Shown: positions 1-9,066, counted from the first letter of the stretch. The stretch is 59,915 bases of DNA from an uncultured Bacteroides sp. (GCA_958477465.1 CAUEFX010000016.1:1-59915); one strand, 5' to 3'. Program-made: numbers and translations. The notes: generated by a model not told the origin, from the letters alone.

Positions 1-885
1 ACGGAATACATCACTACCACCGAACACGTGGAGTACATGGTACTGCCGCGCATGGCTGCTTTGGCCGAAGTGCAGTGGACTGCAGCCGAACAGAAAGATT
101 ACCGGAGTTTTCAGAAGCGGGTGGTACACATGATGGAACTTTACCGCAGGAACGGATGGAACTATGCCAAACATCTTTATGACCTTCATGCAGACTTCCG
201 ACCGGACATGGAGAAACGACAGATTGATGTCGCATTGGATGTCATAGACGATGCCCCCATATACTATACATTGGACGGAAGCGAACCTACCGCTCATTCC
301 ACACGTTATGCAGATGTCTTACATATTGACAAGTCAGTACAACTGCGGGCAGCAGCCATCCGTCCGGATGGAAAGAGCAGTGAGTTGGAAGAGTCCGTCT
401 CCTTCAACAAGGCCACACTTCGCCCCATCCGCTTCCTTGCTGTAGAGCCATACCCCAACTATACCTTTGCCGGGGCTGTCACGCTGGTGGATGGGCGTAT
501 AGGCAACGACAACTTTGCCACGGGTGCCTGGTTGGGATTTGTGGGTGGAGAAGTATCCCTGCTCATAGACCTGCAACAACCTACCGAAGTCAGCCGCCTC
601 AGCCTGAACACCCTGACCTATATGAATGCCTGGATCATGGCTCCTACGGCCATCACGGTGTCCGTATCCGACGACAACCGGGAGTTTACCTCCATAGCCA
701 GCAAGCAGTATCCAGTAGACACCGATGCCCGTAAACGCTGTATCGAAACCTATGACCTCAATTTCGAAACAACCACTACCCGCTATGTGAAGTTGAGCAT
801 ACAACCTTCGCCCGCACTACCAGCCGGACATGCCTCAGAAGGAGCAACTCCTTTCCTGTTTATAGATGAAATTGCCATTTTTTAG
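1..885 (+). CDS. Beta-N-acetylhexosaminidase (GH20), C-terminal part, cut by window start
   Basis: The reading frame is open from base 1, so the N-terminus and most of the catalytic barrel lie outside the window. The first residues (VEYMVLPRMAALAEVQW) match the end of GH20 barrels, which remove terminal N-acetylhexosamines from glycans. Next comes a chitobiase/HEX C-terminal type beta domain with the signature IYYTLDGSEPT (about residues 87-97 of the visible part). An F5/8 type C (galactose-binding-like) domain with GRIGNDNFATGAWLGF fills the last 150 residues and probably binds sugar. Bacteroides exports such enzymes to the periplasm or surface; the signal peptide cannot be seen here. The next gene follows after 54 bases on the same strand and may be co-transcribed. 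The family call is confident; substrate is not. Confidence 0.85.
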   Translation, partial: TEYITTTEHVEYMVLPRMAALAEVQWTAAEQKDYRSFQKRVVHMMELYRRNGWNYAKHLYDLHADFRPDMEKRQIDVALDVIDDAPIYYTLDGSEPTAHSTRYADVLHIDKSVQLRAAAIRPDGKSSELEESVSFNKATLRPIRFLAVEPYPNYTFAGAVTLVDGRIGNDNFATGAWLGFVGGEVSLLIDLQQPTEVSRLSLNTLTYMNAWIMAPTAITVSVSDDNREFTSIASKQYPVDTDARKRCIETYDLNFETTTTRYVKLSIQPSPALPAGHASEGATPFLFIDEIAIF

Positions 886-939
886 TATTCAACATTAAAG
901 TACACAAAAAGTGTACGACAATTTATAACTCATCATACA

Positions 940-2445
940 ATGAACATTCGTTTTTCTCAATTCTTTGCCCCCCTTCTGCTCTGCCTTCTTTGCACGGTGG
1001 ATGGCTTTTGCGAAGAAAGACCTGTGAAACCCATCACCGGTACATGGATAAACCTGGCCTATCAGGACGTACGAAACAAGTACACCAACCCCACCGTATT
1101 GGACAACACCAATCCCGAACTGTGGGAACAAAAAATCTTGGAAATGCATGAAATGGGCATGGAGTATCTCATCTTTATGGCTGTGGCCAATGAAGGTCGT
1201 GCCTACTACCCTTCTAAACTGATGCCTATAATCTACCCGTCCGATAGAAAAAGTCCGGTAGATGCTATTATGGATACAGCAGCACGCCTTGGCATGAAAG
1301 TCTTCATGAGCACAGGTTGGGCTAAAGACCAGGATGACAATCTGCGTGATCCTGCCATACGTCGTCGCCAGCAGGAGATGATGCAGGAACTGGCCGGACT
1401 GTACGGCAGTCATCCTGCACTTTACGGCTGGTATCTTCCTGTGGAAGACTGCCTGTGTCCCCTCCTATCCGAGCATGCGGTGGCGGCAGTCAACGAACTG
1501 ACTGACCGGGCACGTTCCCTTACCCCAGGTAAGAAAATCCTCATCTCACCTTATGGTCTGGTAGACTCCGACTTCACCAATCCGGAATACGAGCGCCGGC
1601 TGTCACGCTTGAAGGTGGACATCATTGCCTATCAAGACGAAGTGGGGTGTGTGCGAGAGAGCTTCCCCATGCCGCGTCTGAAGGAGAGCTGGAAGAAACT
1701 GCGCGACATCCACGACAGGTTGGACATCGCTCTTTGGGCAAACTGCGAAACCTTCACTTGGGAAAAAAACACAAACGACCGTAGTTCCGCTCTCATTCCT
1801 GCCGCCTACCAACGTCTGTTGTCACAACAAGTGGCAGCTTCGGATGCCGGCGTGGAATGTATCATCTCTTTCATGTTTTGCGGTATTATCGAAAATCCGG
1901 CTTCACCGTTTCAATTGGGACAGCCTTATTGGTCGGGGATTGCTTACCGTAACTATATGGATTGGCGAGACGGTGATCGCTACTGGAAACTACTGGAAGC
2001 CTCCCTTCGTAAGACGTTGGACAACGGTGTCCCCGCTTCGGCTACAATAAACGGAAATACCTCCTCTCCGTTACTGGATGGTCGTACTGCCGATGAGCAC
2101 CCCAACGACTCCCACTGGATGTTTTTCGGCAAAGGACGACATGAACTGACGGTAGACTTCGGACAGGAAATCGAGTTAAACGAACTCTTCCTGCGCCTAC
2201 TCAATTACCGTCCGGGGATGGTGCTACTGCCGGATAAGGTATGTTTCTACGTTTCTTCCGACGGTACTTCCTATCGGCTATTATCCGTCCAAAATGCCCC
2301 TTGCTTTCCAAATACCAATCATGATGCTTGGATCGACGGCATTTTCTTGCAAAAGAAGAACGTACATGCCCGCTATCTGAAGTTGATATTCAATTCTCCT
2401 CAGTCCGTATTGATTGATGAATTGTATATAAATCCTATACTCTGA
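940..2445 (+). CDS. Secreted DUF4434-type putative glycoside hydrolase with C-terminal discoidin-like domain
   Basis: The 501-residue protein opens with a signal peptide (MNIRFSQFFAPLLLCLLC, cleaved near residue 23). Residues about 30-330 look like a TIM-barrel of the DUF4434 family: ITGTWINLAYQD at the start, then MGMEYLIFMAVANEGRAYYP, GMKVFMSTGW and LYGWYLPVEDC, whose Glu is a plausible active-site residue. The last 130 residues (about 370-500) resemble an F5/8 type C fold, with VDFGQEIELNELFLRL and YLKLIFNS, like the end of the preceding GH20 protein. The close spacing to the GH20 gene suggests both act on the same glycan. Catalysis has not been established for this family as far as I know, so the enzyme role is inference. 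Confidence 0.7.
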   Translation: MNIRFSQFFAPLLLCLLCTVDGFCEERPVKPITGTWINLAYQDVRNKYTNPTVLDNTNPELWEQKILEMHEMGMEYLIFMAVANEGRAYYPSKLMPIIYPSDRKSPVDAIMDTAARLGMKVFMSTGWAKDQDDNLRDPAIRRRQQEMMQELAGLYGSHPALYGWYLPVEDCLCPLLSEHAVAAVNELTDRARSLTPGKKILISPYGLVDSDFTNPEYERRLSRLKVDIIAYQDEVGCVRESFPMPRLKESWKKLRDIHDRLDIALWANCETFTWEKNTNDRSSALIPAAYQRLLSQQVAASDAGVECIISFMFCGIIENPASPFQLGQPYWSGIAYRNYMDWRDGDRYWKLLEASLRKTLDNGVPASATINGNTSSPLLDGRTADEHPNDSHWMFFGKGRHELTVDFGQEIELNELFLRLLNYRPGMVLLPDKVCFYVSSDGTSYRLLSVQNAPCFPNTNHDAWIDGIFLQKKNVHARYLKLIFNSPQSVLIDELYINPIL

Positions 2446-2491
2446 CTCTATTTGTCATTGTTGCCCGCTAAAACCTTTCGATGGGAAAAAT

Positions 2492-2670
2492 AGGAGTATG
2501 TCAAAACTCAATTTTACCGAAGATGAACTTTTAAATTGAGCCTTGGCTCCAAAAAAGAAAAGGAAAAGGGTATGTATCGAAACTCCCCTTTTTAACGAAA
2601 CCACCCTCGTTGCAGCTATCTGTGGCGAGGGTGGTCTTTTATTTATGGGTGTTTTGATACCCTCTTTTAG
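2492..2670. repeat. Dispersed intergenic repeat, copy A (tail plus nested hairpin)
   Basis: Bases 2492-2525 match the reverse complement of 36285-36318 at nearly every position, and the match continues less perfectly into the copies at 13555-13676 and 36194-36318. The second half forms a nested hairpin. The inner stem is ACCACCCTCG (2600-2609) with CGAGGGTGGT (2626-2635), followed by CTTTT. The outer stem pairs GTATCGAAAC near 2575-2584 with GTTTTGATAC at 2651-2660. The inner hairpin with its T-run could end transcription from the DUF4434 gene. Together with the tRNA terminator below, it fills the 391-base stretch 2446-2836, where I see no gene. Confidence 0.75.
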
Positions 2671-2769
2671 GTTTAGCCATTACAATCTGCAACTTTTCGG
2701 AAGAGACATTTTAGTTTGCTCCTATGATGATGTCCGGTAGGGCCAGAATACATAAGGGGATAAAAAAAA

Positions 2770-2797
2770 GTCCCACAAATCATTGAATTTGTGGGAC
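2770..2797 (-). terminator. Terminator of the tRNA-Ser gene
   Basis: Perfect 11-bp stem (2770-2780 with 2787-2797), loop of 6. Read on the minus strand it is followed by eight T, and it starts 40 bases past the tRNA 3' end, so it fits a factor-independent terminator. Confidence 0.8.
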
Positions 2798-2836
2798 TTT
2801 CTTTACTTATTATCCGGTTCTATCCGGTTAGTTCAG

Positions 2837-2921
2837 CGGAGAGACAGGGATTCGAACCCCGGGTACCTCGCAGTACAACGGTTTTCAAGACCGCCGCAAT
2901 CGACCACTCTGCCACCTCTCC
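2837..2921 (-). tRNA. tRNA-Ser(UGA)
   Basis: The minus strand folds into a class II tRNA of 85 nt. The acceptor stem pairs GGAGAGG with TCTCTCC (one G-U pair), with discriminator G. The anticodon arm is GCGGT-CTTGAAA-ACCGT with anticodon TGA, a long variable arm (TACTGCGAGGTA region) marks a serine tRNA, and the T-arm has GGTTCGAATCC. No CCA is encoded. A Bacteroides-type promoter lies just upstream and a strong terminator just downstream, so the gene is probably transcribed alone. Confidence 0.95.
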
Positions 2922-2961
2922 AAAACTTCTTTATCAGAAGTGCTTTCCTCTGAAAGCGGTG

Positions 2962-2991
2962 CAAAGGTACATATTCTTTTTAAATCTGCAA
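2962..2991 (-). promoter_or_regulatory. Promoter of tRNA-Ser
   Basis: On the minus strand a -7 box TACCTTTG (2962-2969) fits TAnnTTTG, with a partial -33 TTG at 2989-2991, 19 bases away. The tRNA 5' end is 40 bases downstream of the -7 box. Confidence 0.6.
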
Positions 2992-3022
2992 GCATTCCGA
3001 TGATTTTTTCGCGAAATAATCG

Positions 3023-3030
3023 TATTTTTG
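3023..3030 (+). promoter_or_regulatory. -7 box of the mutS2 promoter
   Basis: TATTTTTG fits the Bacteroides -7 consensus TAnnTTTG, 67 bases before the mutS2 ATG. No clear -33 TTTG was found at the right distance, so only half of the promoter is supported. Confidence 0.45.
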
Positions 3031-3096
3031 CTTCGTGATTCAAAATACAACAGCTAACCTCAATCATAAATCATAATAGATAAATCGTAAGAATCA

Positions 3097-5595
3097 ATGA
3101 TATACCCTCAAAACTTTGAGCAAAAAATAGGATTTGACCAAATCAGACAACTACTGAAAGAAAAATGTCTCAGCACGTTGGGCGAAGAAAAAGTGACAGA
3201 CATGGCTTTCTCCGACCAGCATGACAAGGTGGAAGAGCTACTGAATCAAGTTACGGAGTTCACCCGTATCATCCAGGAAGAAGACGTTTTTCCCGATCAA
3301 TTTTTCTTTGATGTCCGCCCGTCATTAAAGCGGGTACGGATAGAAGGGATGTATCTGGACGAACAAGAATTGTTTGACCTAAGACGTTCACTTGAAACAA
3401 TCCGCGACATTGTCCGCTTCCTCCATCGTAACGGAGAAGAGGAAGAATCGGACTGCCCCTACCCCAGCCTAAAGCGACTGGCTGGAGATATAGCCGTATT
3501 TCCTCAATTGATAGGAAAAATAGACGGCATACTGAACAAATATGGTAAGATAAAGGACAATGCCTCCACAGAACTGGCGCGCATCCGCAGAGAGTTATCA
3601 AGCACGATGGGGAGTATTTCCCGCTCGCTGAACAGCATACTGCGCAGTGCCCAATCCGAAGGATACGTAGATAAGGATGTAGTCCCCACCATGCGCGACG
3701 GTCGTCTTGTTATCCCCGTAGCCCCCGGACTGAAACGAAAAATAAAAGGCATCGTACACGACGAGTCCGCCAGTGGAAAAACCGTCTTTATCGAACCGGC
3801 AGAAGTGGTAGAAGCCAACAACCGTATCCGTGAACTGGAAGGAGACGAACGGCGGGAAATCATCCGTATTCTTACTGAGTTCTCTAATGTATTGCGCCCC
3901 TCTATCCCCGAGATACTCCAATCATACGAATTTCTTGCCGAGATAGATTTCATCCGAGCTAAAAGCTATTTTGCCATACAGACCAATGCTTTAAAACCGG
4001 CTCTTGAAGATGAGCAATTGCTTGATTGGACAATGGCCGTACACCCCTTATTGCAATTATCACTTTCCAAGCATGGAAAGAAAGTCGTTCCTCTTGACAT
4101 CGAGCTCAACCGGAAGCAACGTATTCTTATCATCTCCGGACCTAATGCCGGAGGAAAATCCGTGTGTCTCAAAACGGTAGGTCTGTTGCAATACATGTTG
4201 CAATGTGGAATGTTGGTTCCGATGCACGAACGTAGCCATGCCGGAATATTCAGTAACATATTTATCGACATTGGTGATGAACAGTCCATCGAAGATGATT
4301 TAAGCACCTACTCTTCTCACCTTACCAACATGAAAGTGATGATGAAAAATTGTGATGGACACAGCCTCATCCTTATCGATGAATTCGGAGGTGGAACAGA
4401 GCCGCAGATAGGTGGAGCAATCGCAGAAGCGGTATTAAAACGTTTTAATCAGAAAAAGACATTCGGAGTTATTACCACGCATTATCAAAACCTCAAGCAC
4501 TTCGCCGAAGACAATGAAGGGGTGGTAAACGGTGCCATGCTTTACGACCGCCACCTTATGCAGGCACTTTTCCAATTGCAGATCGGCAATCCCGGCAGCT
4601 CATTTGCTGTAGAAATTGCCCGCAAAATCGGATTACCGGAAGATGTCATTGCAGACGCTTCCGAAATTGTGGGTAGCGAATATATCAATGCAGACAAGTA
4701 TCTGCAAGACATTGTCCGCGATAAACGCTACTGGGAGGGAAAACGCCAGACCATTCGCCAACGTGAGAAGCACATGGAGGAAACCATTGCACGTTATCAG
4801 ACTGAAATAGAAGAGTTACAAAAATCCCGCAAAGAGATTATCCGCCAAGCCAAAGAAGAAGCTGAGCGGTTATTGCAAGAATCAAATGCACGGATTGAGA
4901 ACACGATACGCACCATCAAAGAAGCACAAGCGGAAAAAGAGAAAACCCGGCTTGCCCGTCAGGAATTAAATGACTTCCGCGCTGCGGTAAACGAGCTTGC
5001 CTCCAAAGAGCAGGAAGACAAAATAGCCCGGAAGATGGAAAAACTGAAGGAGAAGCAGAACCGGAAAAAGGAGAAAAAGCAGGTTGCCGAAAATCAGACA
5101 AATCCACCACAAACGCCTAAAATCACTCCGATCGCCATTGGTGAGAATGTGAAGATGAAAGGACAAAGTACCATAGGAGAAGTTTTAGAGATAAACGGTA
5201 AAAACGCTGTAGTAGGATTTGGGAACATCAAGACAACAGTAAAATTGGACAGACTGGAACGCACCAATGCCACTCCGCAGAAACAGGAAACTGCCAAAAG
5301 TACATTTGTAAGCAGCCAGACACACGACCAGATGTACGAAAAGAAGCTCAACTTCAAACAAGACATCGATGTGCGTGGAATGAGGGGCGACGAAGCCTTA
5401 CAGGCAGTAACCTACTTTATAGACGATGCCATCCTGGTAGGCATGGGACGTGTACGTATCCTGCACGGTACAGGTACAGGAATCCTACGTACCCTGATCC
5501 GGCAGTATCTGGAAACAGTGCCGGGAGTACGTCATTTTGCCGATGAACATGTGCAATTCGGTGGCGCCGGAATTACCGTAGTAGATTTAGCTTAA
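3097..5595 (+). CDS. mutS2: MutS2 family ATPase with Smr nuclease domain
   Basis: The 832-residue protein has the MutS2 order: a core/clamp region without MutS mismatch-recognition domains (residues 1-330), then a MutS-type ATPase with Walker A GPNAGGKS (348-355) and Walker B LILIDEFGGGTEP (Asp428, Glu429). A charged coiled coil follows (about 530-670), and the C-terminal Smr domain carries IDVRG (about 757-761) and HGTGTG (790-795). MutS2 proteins bind branched DNA or collided ribosomes; in some species they limit recombination and in others they act in ribosome rescue. Which applies here cannot be read from sequence. The length is usual for Bacteroidetes members. The start fits a typical N-terminus (MIYPQNFEQKIGFDQIRQLL). 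The gene is followed after 43 bases by corA on the same strand. Confidence 0.95.
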   Translation: MIYPQNFEQKIGFDQIRQLLKEKCLSTLGEEKVTDMAFSDQHDKVEELLNQVTEFTRIIQEEDVFPDQFFFDVRPSLKRVRIEGMYLDEQELFDLRRSLETIRDIVRFLHRNGEEEESDCPYPSLKRLAGDIAVFPQLIGKIDGILNKYGKIKDNASTELARIRRELSSTMGSISRSLNSILRSAQSEGYVDKDVVPTMRDGRLVIPVAPGLKRKIKGIVHDESASGKTVFIEPAEVVEANNRIRELEGDERREIIRILTEFSNVLRPSIPEILQSYEFLAEIDFIRAKSYFAIQTNALKPALEDEQLLDWTMAVHPLLQLSLSKHGKKVVPLDIELNRKQRILIISGPNAGGKSVCLKTVGLLQYMLQCGMLVPMHERSHAGIFSNIFIDIGDEQSIEDDLSTYSSHLTNMKVMMKNCDGHSLILIDEFGGGTEPQIGGAIAEAVLKRFNQKKTFGVITTHYQNLKHFAEDNEGVVNGAMLYDRHLMQALFQLQIGNPGSSFAVEIARKIGLPEDVIADASEIVGSEYINADKYLQDIVRDKRYWEGKRQTIRQREKHMEETIARYQTEIEELQKSRKEIIRQAKEEAERLLQESNARIENTIRTIKEAQAEKEKTRLARQELNDFRAAVNELASKEQEDKIARKMEKLKEKQNRKKEKKQVAENQTNPPQTPKITPIAIGENVKMKGQSTIGEVLEINGKNAVVGFGNIKTTVKLDRLERTNATPQKQETAKSTFVSSQTHDQMYEKKLNFKQDIDVRGMRGDEALQAVTYFIDDAILVGMGRVRILHGTGTGILRTLIRQYLETVPGVRHFADEHVQFGGAGITVVDLA

Positions 5596-5638
5596 AAGAA
5601 TAAACACAGGACAGCTTGTTCTCGTAAAAAAATAAAGC

Positions 5639-6691
5639 ATGAAAAACAACCTGTTAAGCGAAAAGTTAATTTATACGGGTGAGAGCCAGACTCCCACCCA
5701 CCTGCATCTCTGCACCTACAATCTCAATGAGATACAGGAATCTTCGGAAACGGATTTTCACGAGATCAGTGATTTACTGAACAATGAGCGCATCAACTGG
5801 CTACAAATACACGGTTTGAAAGACACTGAAACTATCCGCAAAATCTGTGAACATTTTGAAATTGACTTCCTTGTTCTGCAAGATATCTTAAATGCCGACC
5901 ATCCTACCAAAATAGAAGAGCATGATAAATACATCGTACTTATTCTAAAGCTCTTTCAACTTGCTGAAAAGGAGAATAACAATGAGCTGGATGAATTAGA
6001 ACAGCAGCAGGTATGTATTATTCTGGGTACAAACTATATACTGACTTTTCTTGAAAAAGAGACCAATTTCTTTGACGACGTAAGTATAGCCCTGCAAAAC
6101 GATGTATTAAAAATACGGAGCAGACAAAGCGATTATCTGTTGAGCGTACTTCTGAACAGCGTAATAGGAAACTATACTTCGATGGTTTCGGATATAGACG
6201 ATGCACTCGAAGATCTTGAAGAGGAATTACTCAGGATCAGTGACGGTAATGATATAGGTATCCAGATTCAATCTCTCCGGCGTCAGTATATGCTGATCAA
6301 AAAATCCATATTCCCTCTAAAAGAGCAATACACCAAGCTACTGAGAGGAGAAAGCACATTGATACACAAAGCCAACCGCGCCTTTTTCAATGATGTAAAC
6401 GACCATTTGCAATTTGTTCTCCAAACCATTGAAATATGCCGCGAAACACTGTCATCATTGGTAGACCTCTATATATCCAACAATGATTTACGAATGAATG
6501 GTATAATGAAGCGGTTGACAATCGTATCTACCATTTTCATACCGCTGACCTTTCTTGCCGGTGTATGGGGAATGAATTTTAAGGTGATGCCGGAACTGGA
6601 CTGGAAGTACGGATACTGCTTCGCCTGGATATTAATGATTGTTATAGGGGGCATGGTCTATGCTTTTTTCAGGAAAAAGAAATGGTATTAG
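5639..6691 (+). CDS. corA: CorA family magnesium/cobalt transporter
   Basis: The 350-residue protein has a long cytoplasmic N-terminal domain rich in acidic and helical segments, and two transmembrane helices at the end (about 290-312 and 322-343). The pore signature GMNF sits at residues 311-314 (sequence GVWGMNFKVMPELDW), and the tail is basic (FRKKKWY), as in CorA pentamers that let Mg2+ into the cell. Length and layout are normal for the family. It lies 43 bases after mutS2, so co-transcription is possible, though no functional link is evident. Confidence 0.93.
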   Translation: MKNNLLSEKLIYTGESQTPTHLHLCTYNLNEIQESSETDFHEISDLLNNERINWLQIHGLKDTETIRKICEHFEIDFLVLQDILNADHPTKIEEHDKYIVLILKLFQLAEKENNNELDELEQQQVCIILGTNYILTFLEKETNFFDDVSIALQNDVLKIRSRQSDYLLSVLLNSVIGNYTSMVSDIDDALEDLEEELLRISDGNDIGIQIQSLRRQYMLIKKSIFPLKEQYTKLLRGESTLIHKANRAFFNDVNDHLQFVLQTIEICRETLSSLVDLYISNNDLRMNGIMKRLTIVSTIFIPLTFLAGVWGMNFKVMPELDWKYGYCFAWILMIVIGGMVYAFFRKKKWY

Positions 6692-6810
6692 GGGAGTTGA
6701 AGAGTGGGAGTTGAGGGTTAAAAGTAGAGAAGTGAGAAGTGAAAGCTGAGTGTTGAGAGTTGAAGCAGAATGCTGAGGAGTTGGAAGTTGCAAGTTAAGA
6801 GTTTATTAGA
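6692..6810 (+). repeat. Purine-rich degenerate short repeat between corA and sdaA
   Basis: About 120 bases consist almost entirely of variants of GAGTTGAGAG / GAAGTGAGAA (for example GTGGGAGTTGAGG, GAGAAGTGAGAAG, GTTGAGAGTTGAAG). The plus strand is nearly pyrimidine-poor and has no long open frame. A short run of the same kind (TTGGGAGTTGAAAGTTG) occurs near 10070. Function unknown. Confidence 0.6.
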
Positions 6811-6833
6811 AAGAATAAAAAGAACACAATAAT

Positions 6834-8042
6834 ATGAAGTCAATCAAAGAGTTATACCGTATAGGTACAGGGCCTTCCAGTAGTCATACGATGGGACCGC
6901 GTAAAGCAGCCGAAATGTTTGTAACGCGCCATCCGGATGCAGCAAAATTTAAAGTAACACTGTACGGTAGCCTGGCTGCTACAGGAAAAGGACACATGAC
7001 GGATGTCGCTATTATCGATACCCTTGAACCGACAGCACCGGTAGAAATTATATGGCAACCCAAAGTCTTTCTTCCCTTTCACCCGAACGGAATGACTTTT
7101 GCCGCATTCGACACGAATAATAAACTTGTTGAAAACTGGACGGTATATAGCATCGGAGGAGGGGCATTGGCAGAAAACAGCGATACACCTTCCATTGAAA
7201 GCCGTGATGTATACGGAATGAACAGCATGACGGAAATTTTAGAATGGTGCGAACGTAGCGGAAAGAGTTATTGGGAGTATGTAAAAGAGTGTGAGGACTC
7301 TGACATCTGGGATTACCTGAATGAGGTATGGAAAACAATGATAGACTCCATACACCGGGGATTGGAAGAAGAAGGAGTCCTGCCCGGTCCGCTAAACTTA
7401 AGAAGAAAGGCTTCAACATATTACATACGTGCTACCGGATACAAACAATCGCTGCAATCGCGTGGTCTTGTGTTTGCATACGCATTGGCTGTCAGCGAAG
7501 AAAATGCCTCCGGCGGAAAAATTGTAACAGCCCCCACCTGCGGTTCTTGCGGTGTAATGCCTGCGGTACTCTATCATTTATACAAAAGCCGTGCATTTAG
7601 CGATATACGCATCTTACGCGCATTAGCCACAGCCGGCCTTGTAGGAAACATTGTAAAATTCAATGCTTCCATCTCTGGAGCAGAAGTGGGCTGCCAGGGA
7701 GAAGTAGGAGTAGCATGCGCCATGGCATCAGCAGCAGCAAACCAGCTATTCGGTGGCAGCCCTGCCCAGATAGAATATGCAGCTGAAATGGGATTGGAGC
7801 ATCATTTGGGAATGACCTGTGACCCGGTCTGCGGGTTAGTACAAATTCCTTGCATTGAGCGCAATGCGTATGCCGCTGCACGTGCACTGGATGCCAATCT
7901 CTATTCTTCATTTACAGATGGCATGCATCGCGTATCTTTCGACAAGGTGGTACAAGTAATGAAGCAGACAGGGCACGATCTTCCCTCCCTCTATAAAGAG
8001 ACAAGTGAAGGAGGACTGGCAAAAGATTACGAATTCAGCTAA
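6834..8042 (+). CDS. sdaA: L-serine ammonia-lyase, iron-sulfur dependent, single-chain
   Basis: The 402-residue enzyme turns L-serine into pyruvate and ammonia. The N-terminal part begins with the family signature GTGPSSSHTMGP (about residues 11-22). The C-terminal catalytic part has APTCGSCGVMPA (Cys236, Cys239) and CDPVCGLVQIPCIERNA (Cys329, Cys333, Cys340), the cysteine pattern that supplies the [4Fe-4S] cluster in this family. Alpha and beta segments are fused in one chain, as in E. coli SdaA rather than the split Gram-positive form. The start at 6834 follows an AT-rich leader with no strong Shine-Dalgarno. It is convergent with the next gene, with a shared terminator directly at its stop codon. 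Confidence 0.93.
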   Translation: MKSIKELYRIGTGPSSSHTMGPRKAAEMFVTRHPDAAKFKVTLYGSLAATGKGHMTDVAIIDTLEPTAPVEIIWQPKVFLPFHPNGMTFAAFDTNNKLVENWTVYSIGGGALAENSDTPSIESRDVYGMNSMTEILEWCERSGKSYWEYVKECEDSDIWDYLNEVWKTMIDSIHRGLEEEGVLPGPLNLRRKASTYYIRATGYKQSLQSRGLVFAYALAVSEENASGGKIVTAPTCGSCGVMPAVLYHLYKSRAFSDIRILRALATAGLVGNIVKFNASISGAEVGCQGEVGVACAMASAAANQLFGGSPAQIEYAAEMGLEHHLGMTCDPVCGLVQIPCIERNAYAAARALDANLYSSFTDGMHRVSFDKVVQVMKQTGHDLPSLYKETSEGGLAKDYEFS

Positions 8043-8061
8043 AAGGGAATTATTCCCTTTT
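8041..8061. terminator. Bidirectional terminator between sdaA and the PepSY-like lipoprotein gene
   Basis: A 9-bp perfect stem AAAAGGGAA (8041-8049) / TTCCCTTTT (8053-8061) has A-runs and T-runs on both sides, so it can serve both convergent genes. It overlaps the sdaA stop codon and ends 2 bases before the stop of the neighbouring gene. Confidence 0.65.
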
Positions 8062-8062
8062 C

Positions 8063-8563
8063 TCAATTCATAATGTCCGGCCAGTGGGTATCATCCGCAC
8101 CGGTAATGTCTTTTTCAAGAAGCAGACCGCCATATTCAGAATAATACAAAGCACGTTCCTGTGCGCCCTTCTGCACTTCAAAAACAAACTCTTCGGACTT
8201 ATGCGGGAAAGTCAGCTTAGTCAGATTGTCTATCACCCAATCTCCGTAGCCACTCTCCTCATAAGCCGCATTGACAGCTGCAGGTAACTGTTCGCGAAAA
8301 ATCTCCATCTCCGTCATGATCCAATTGGCATTGGCATCAAACCAGACGTCCAATTCCGACCCATCAAACCAACAATCAGCCACATAATAAACACCTTTCT
8401 GATCCCATTCTATATCCTGCACATCAGGGTAGAGCAGCTTTAACGCTGTTACGATATCCTGATTAGGAGGCGTATAATCATCATCGTTATCACAAGCACT
8501 GAAAGAAAACAGAATCACCGCCAACATTACGGTTCTCCAACAATATTCAAATCTCATTATCAC
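8063..8563 (-). CDS. PepSY-like lipoprotein
   Basis: The 166-residue protein has a lipoprotein signal: hydrophobic VMLAVILFSFS followed by lipobox FSAC, with Cys24 the likely lipidated residue and an Asp-rich stretch after it. The rest resembles the PepSY-like (BLIP-like) Bacteroidetes family: repeated strand-helix units with the tryptophan patterns DIEWDQKGVYYVADC and WFDANANWIMTEMEI, and a second repeat near GYGDWVIDNLTKL. Function of the family is unknown; extracytoplasmic binding or inhibition of a protease is often guessed. It lies 35 bases downstream of a second PepSY-like gene, so the two probably form one operon. Alternative start two codons in (8557). Confidence 0.75.
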   Translation of the reverse strand: MIMRFEYCWRTVMLAVILFSFSACDNDDDYTPPNQDIVTALKLLYPDVQDIEWDQKGVYYVADCWFDGSELDVWFDANANWIMTEMEIFREQLPAAVNAAYEESGYGDWVIDNLTKLTFPHKSEEFVFEVQKGAQERALYYSEYGGLLLEKDITGADDTHWPDIMN

Positions 8564-8598
8564 TAAAATTATATTGGTCTATACTTTATATCCTACCA

Positions 8599-9039
8599 TC
8601 AATGGTCTGCTTTGCGAAACTTACCGTTCTTATCAAACTTTAAAGACAAATCGGTATTCAGTTCCACCTCATATCCTTTACGGTCTCGTTCTATTTTAGT
8701 GATGAACTCGGTAGTGAAATTATTTTTCTTCATATAATTACTGACAAAAGGAGGAATAACCGTGGCCGGAACCTTCCCCTTTTTGGCATCTACTTCCTGC
8801 CAGTTCCCTTTACTGTCAAATTCTATTTCGATGCCGTTGAGCAACAGCACTTCATACTTCTTAGATAGAATCTCACTATCTATTTTTATATGAGCTACCT
8901 GAGGCTTTACAAAATGCTGATTAATAAAATTGCGTGCAGTAAGTGGTAATTGATTAATATCCTTAGTAATTACATCACCGGCAAATGCCAACTGGACCGC
9001 CACGACAACCAATACAAGAACAGATAAAATCTTTTTCAT
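8599..9039 (-). CDS. Secreted PepSY-like protein
   Basis: The 146-residue protein has a classical signal peptide (MKKILSVLVLVVVAVQLAFAG, cleavage after Ala20) and no lipobox Cys, so it is probably periplasmic. Two PepSY-like units follow, recognisable by QLPLTARNFINQHF, IEFDSKGNWQEVDAKKG and GYEVELNTDLSLKFDKNGKF. The family is common in Bacteroides, usually in tandem as here. The next gene in the operon (8063-8563) is a lipidated relative, so one member may be soluble and the other membrane-bound. Function is unknown. The upstream region is occupied by a MITE-like repeat beginning 27 bases before the start codon. Confidence 0.8.
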   Translation of the reverse strand: MKKILSVLVLVVVAVQLAFAGDVITKDINQLPLTARNFINQHFVKPQVAHIKIDSEILSKKYEVLLLNGIEIEFDSKGNWQEVDAKKGKVPATVIPPFVSNYMKKNNFTTEFITKIERDRKGYEVELNTDLSLKFDKNGKFRKADH

Positions 9040-9066
9040 AATCGTTATTTTTTAATGTTACTAAAA

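Noticed and set aside
3023..3097. Small RNA between tRNA-Ser and mutS2
   Set aside because: Only a promoter box and a short AT-rich leader are visible; no structure or terminator of its own.
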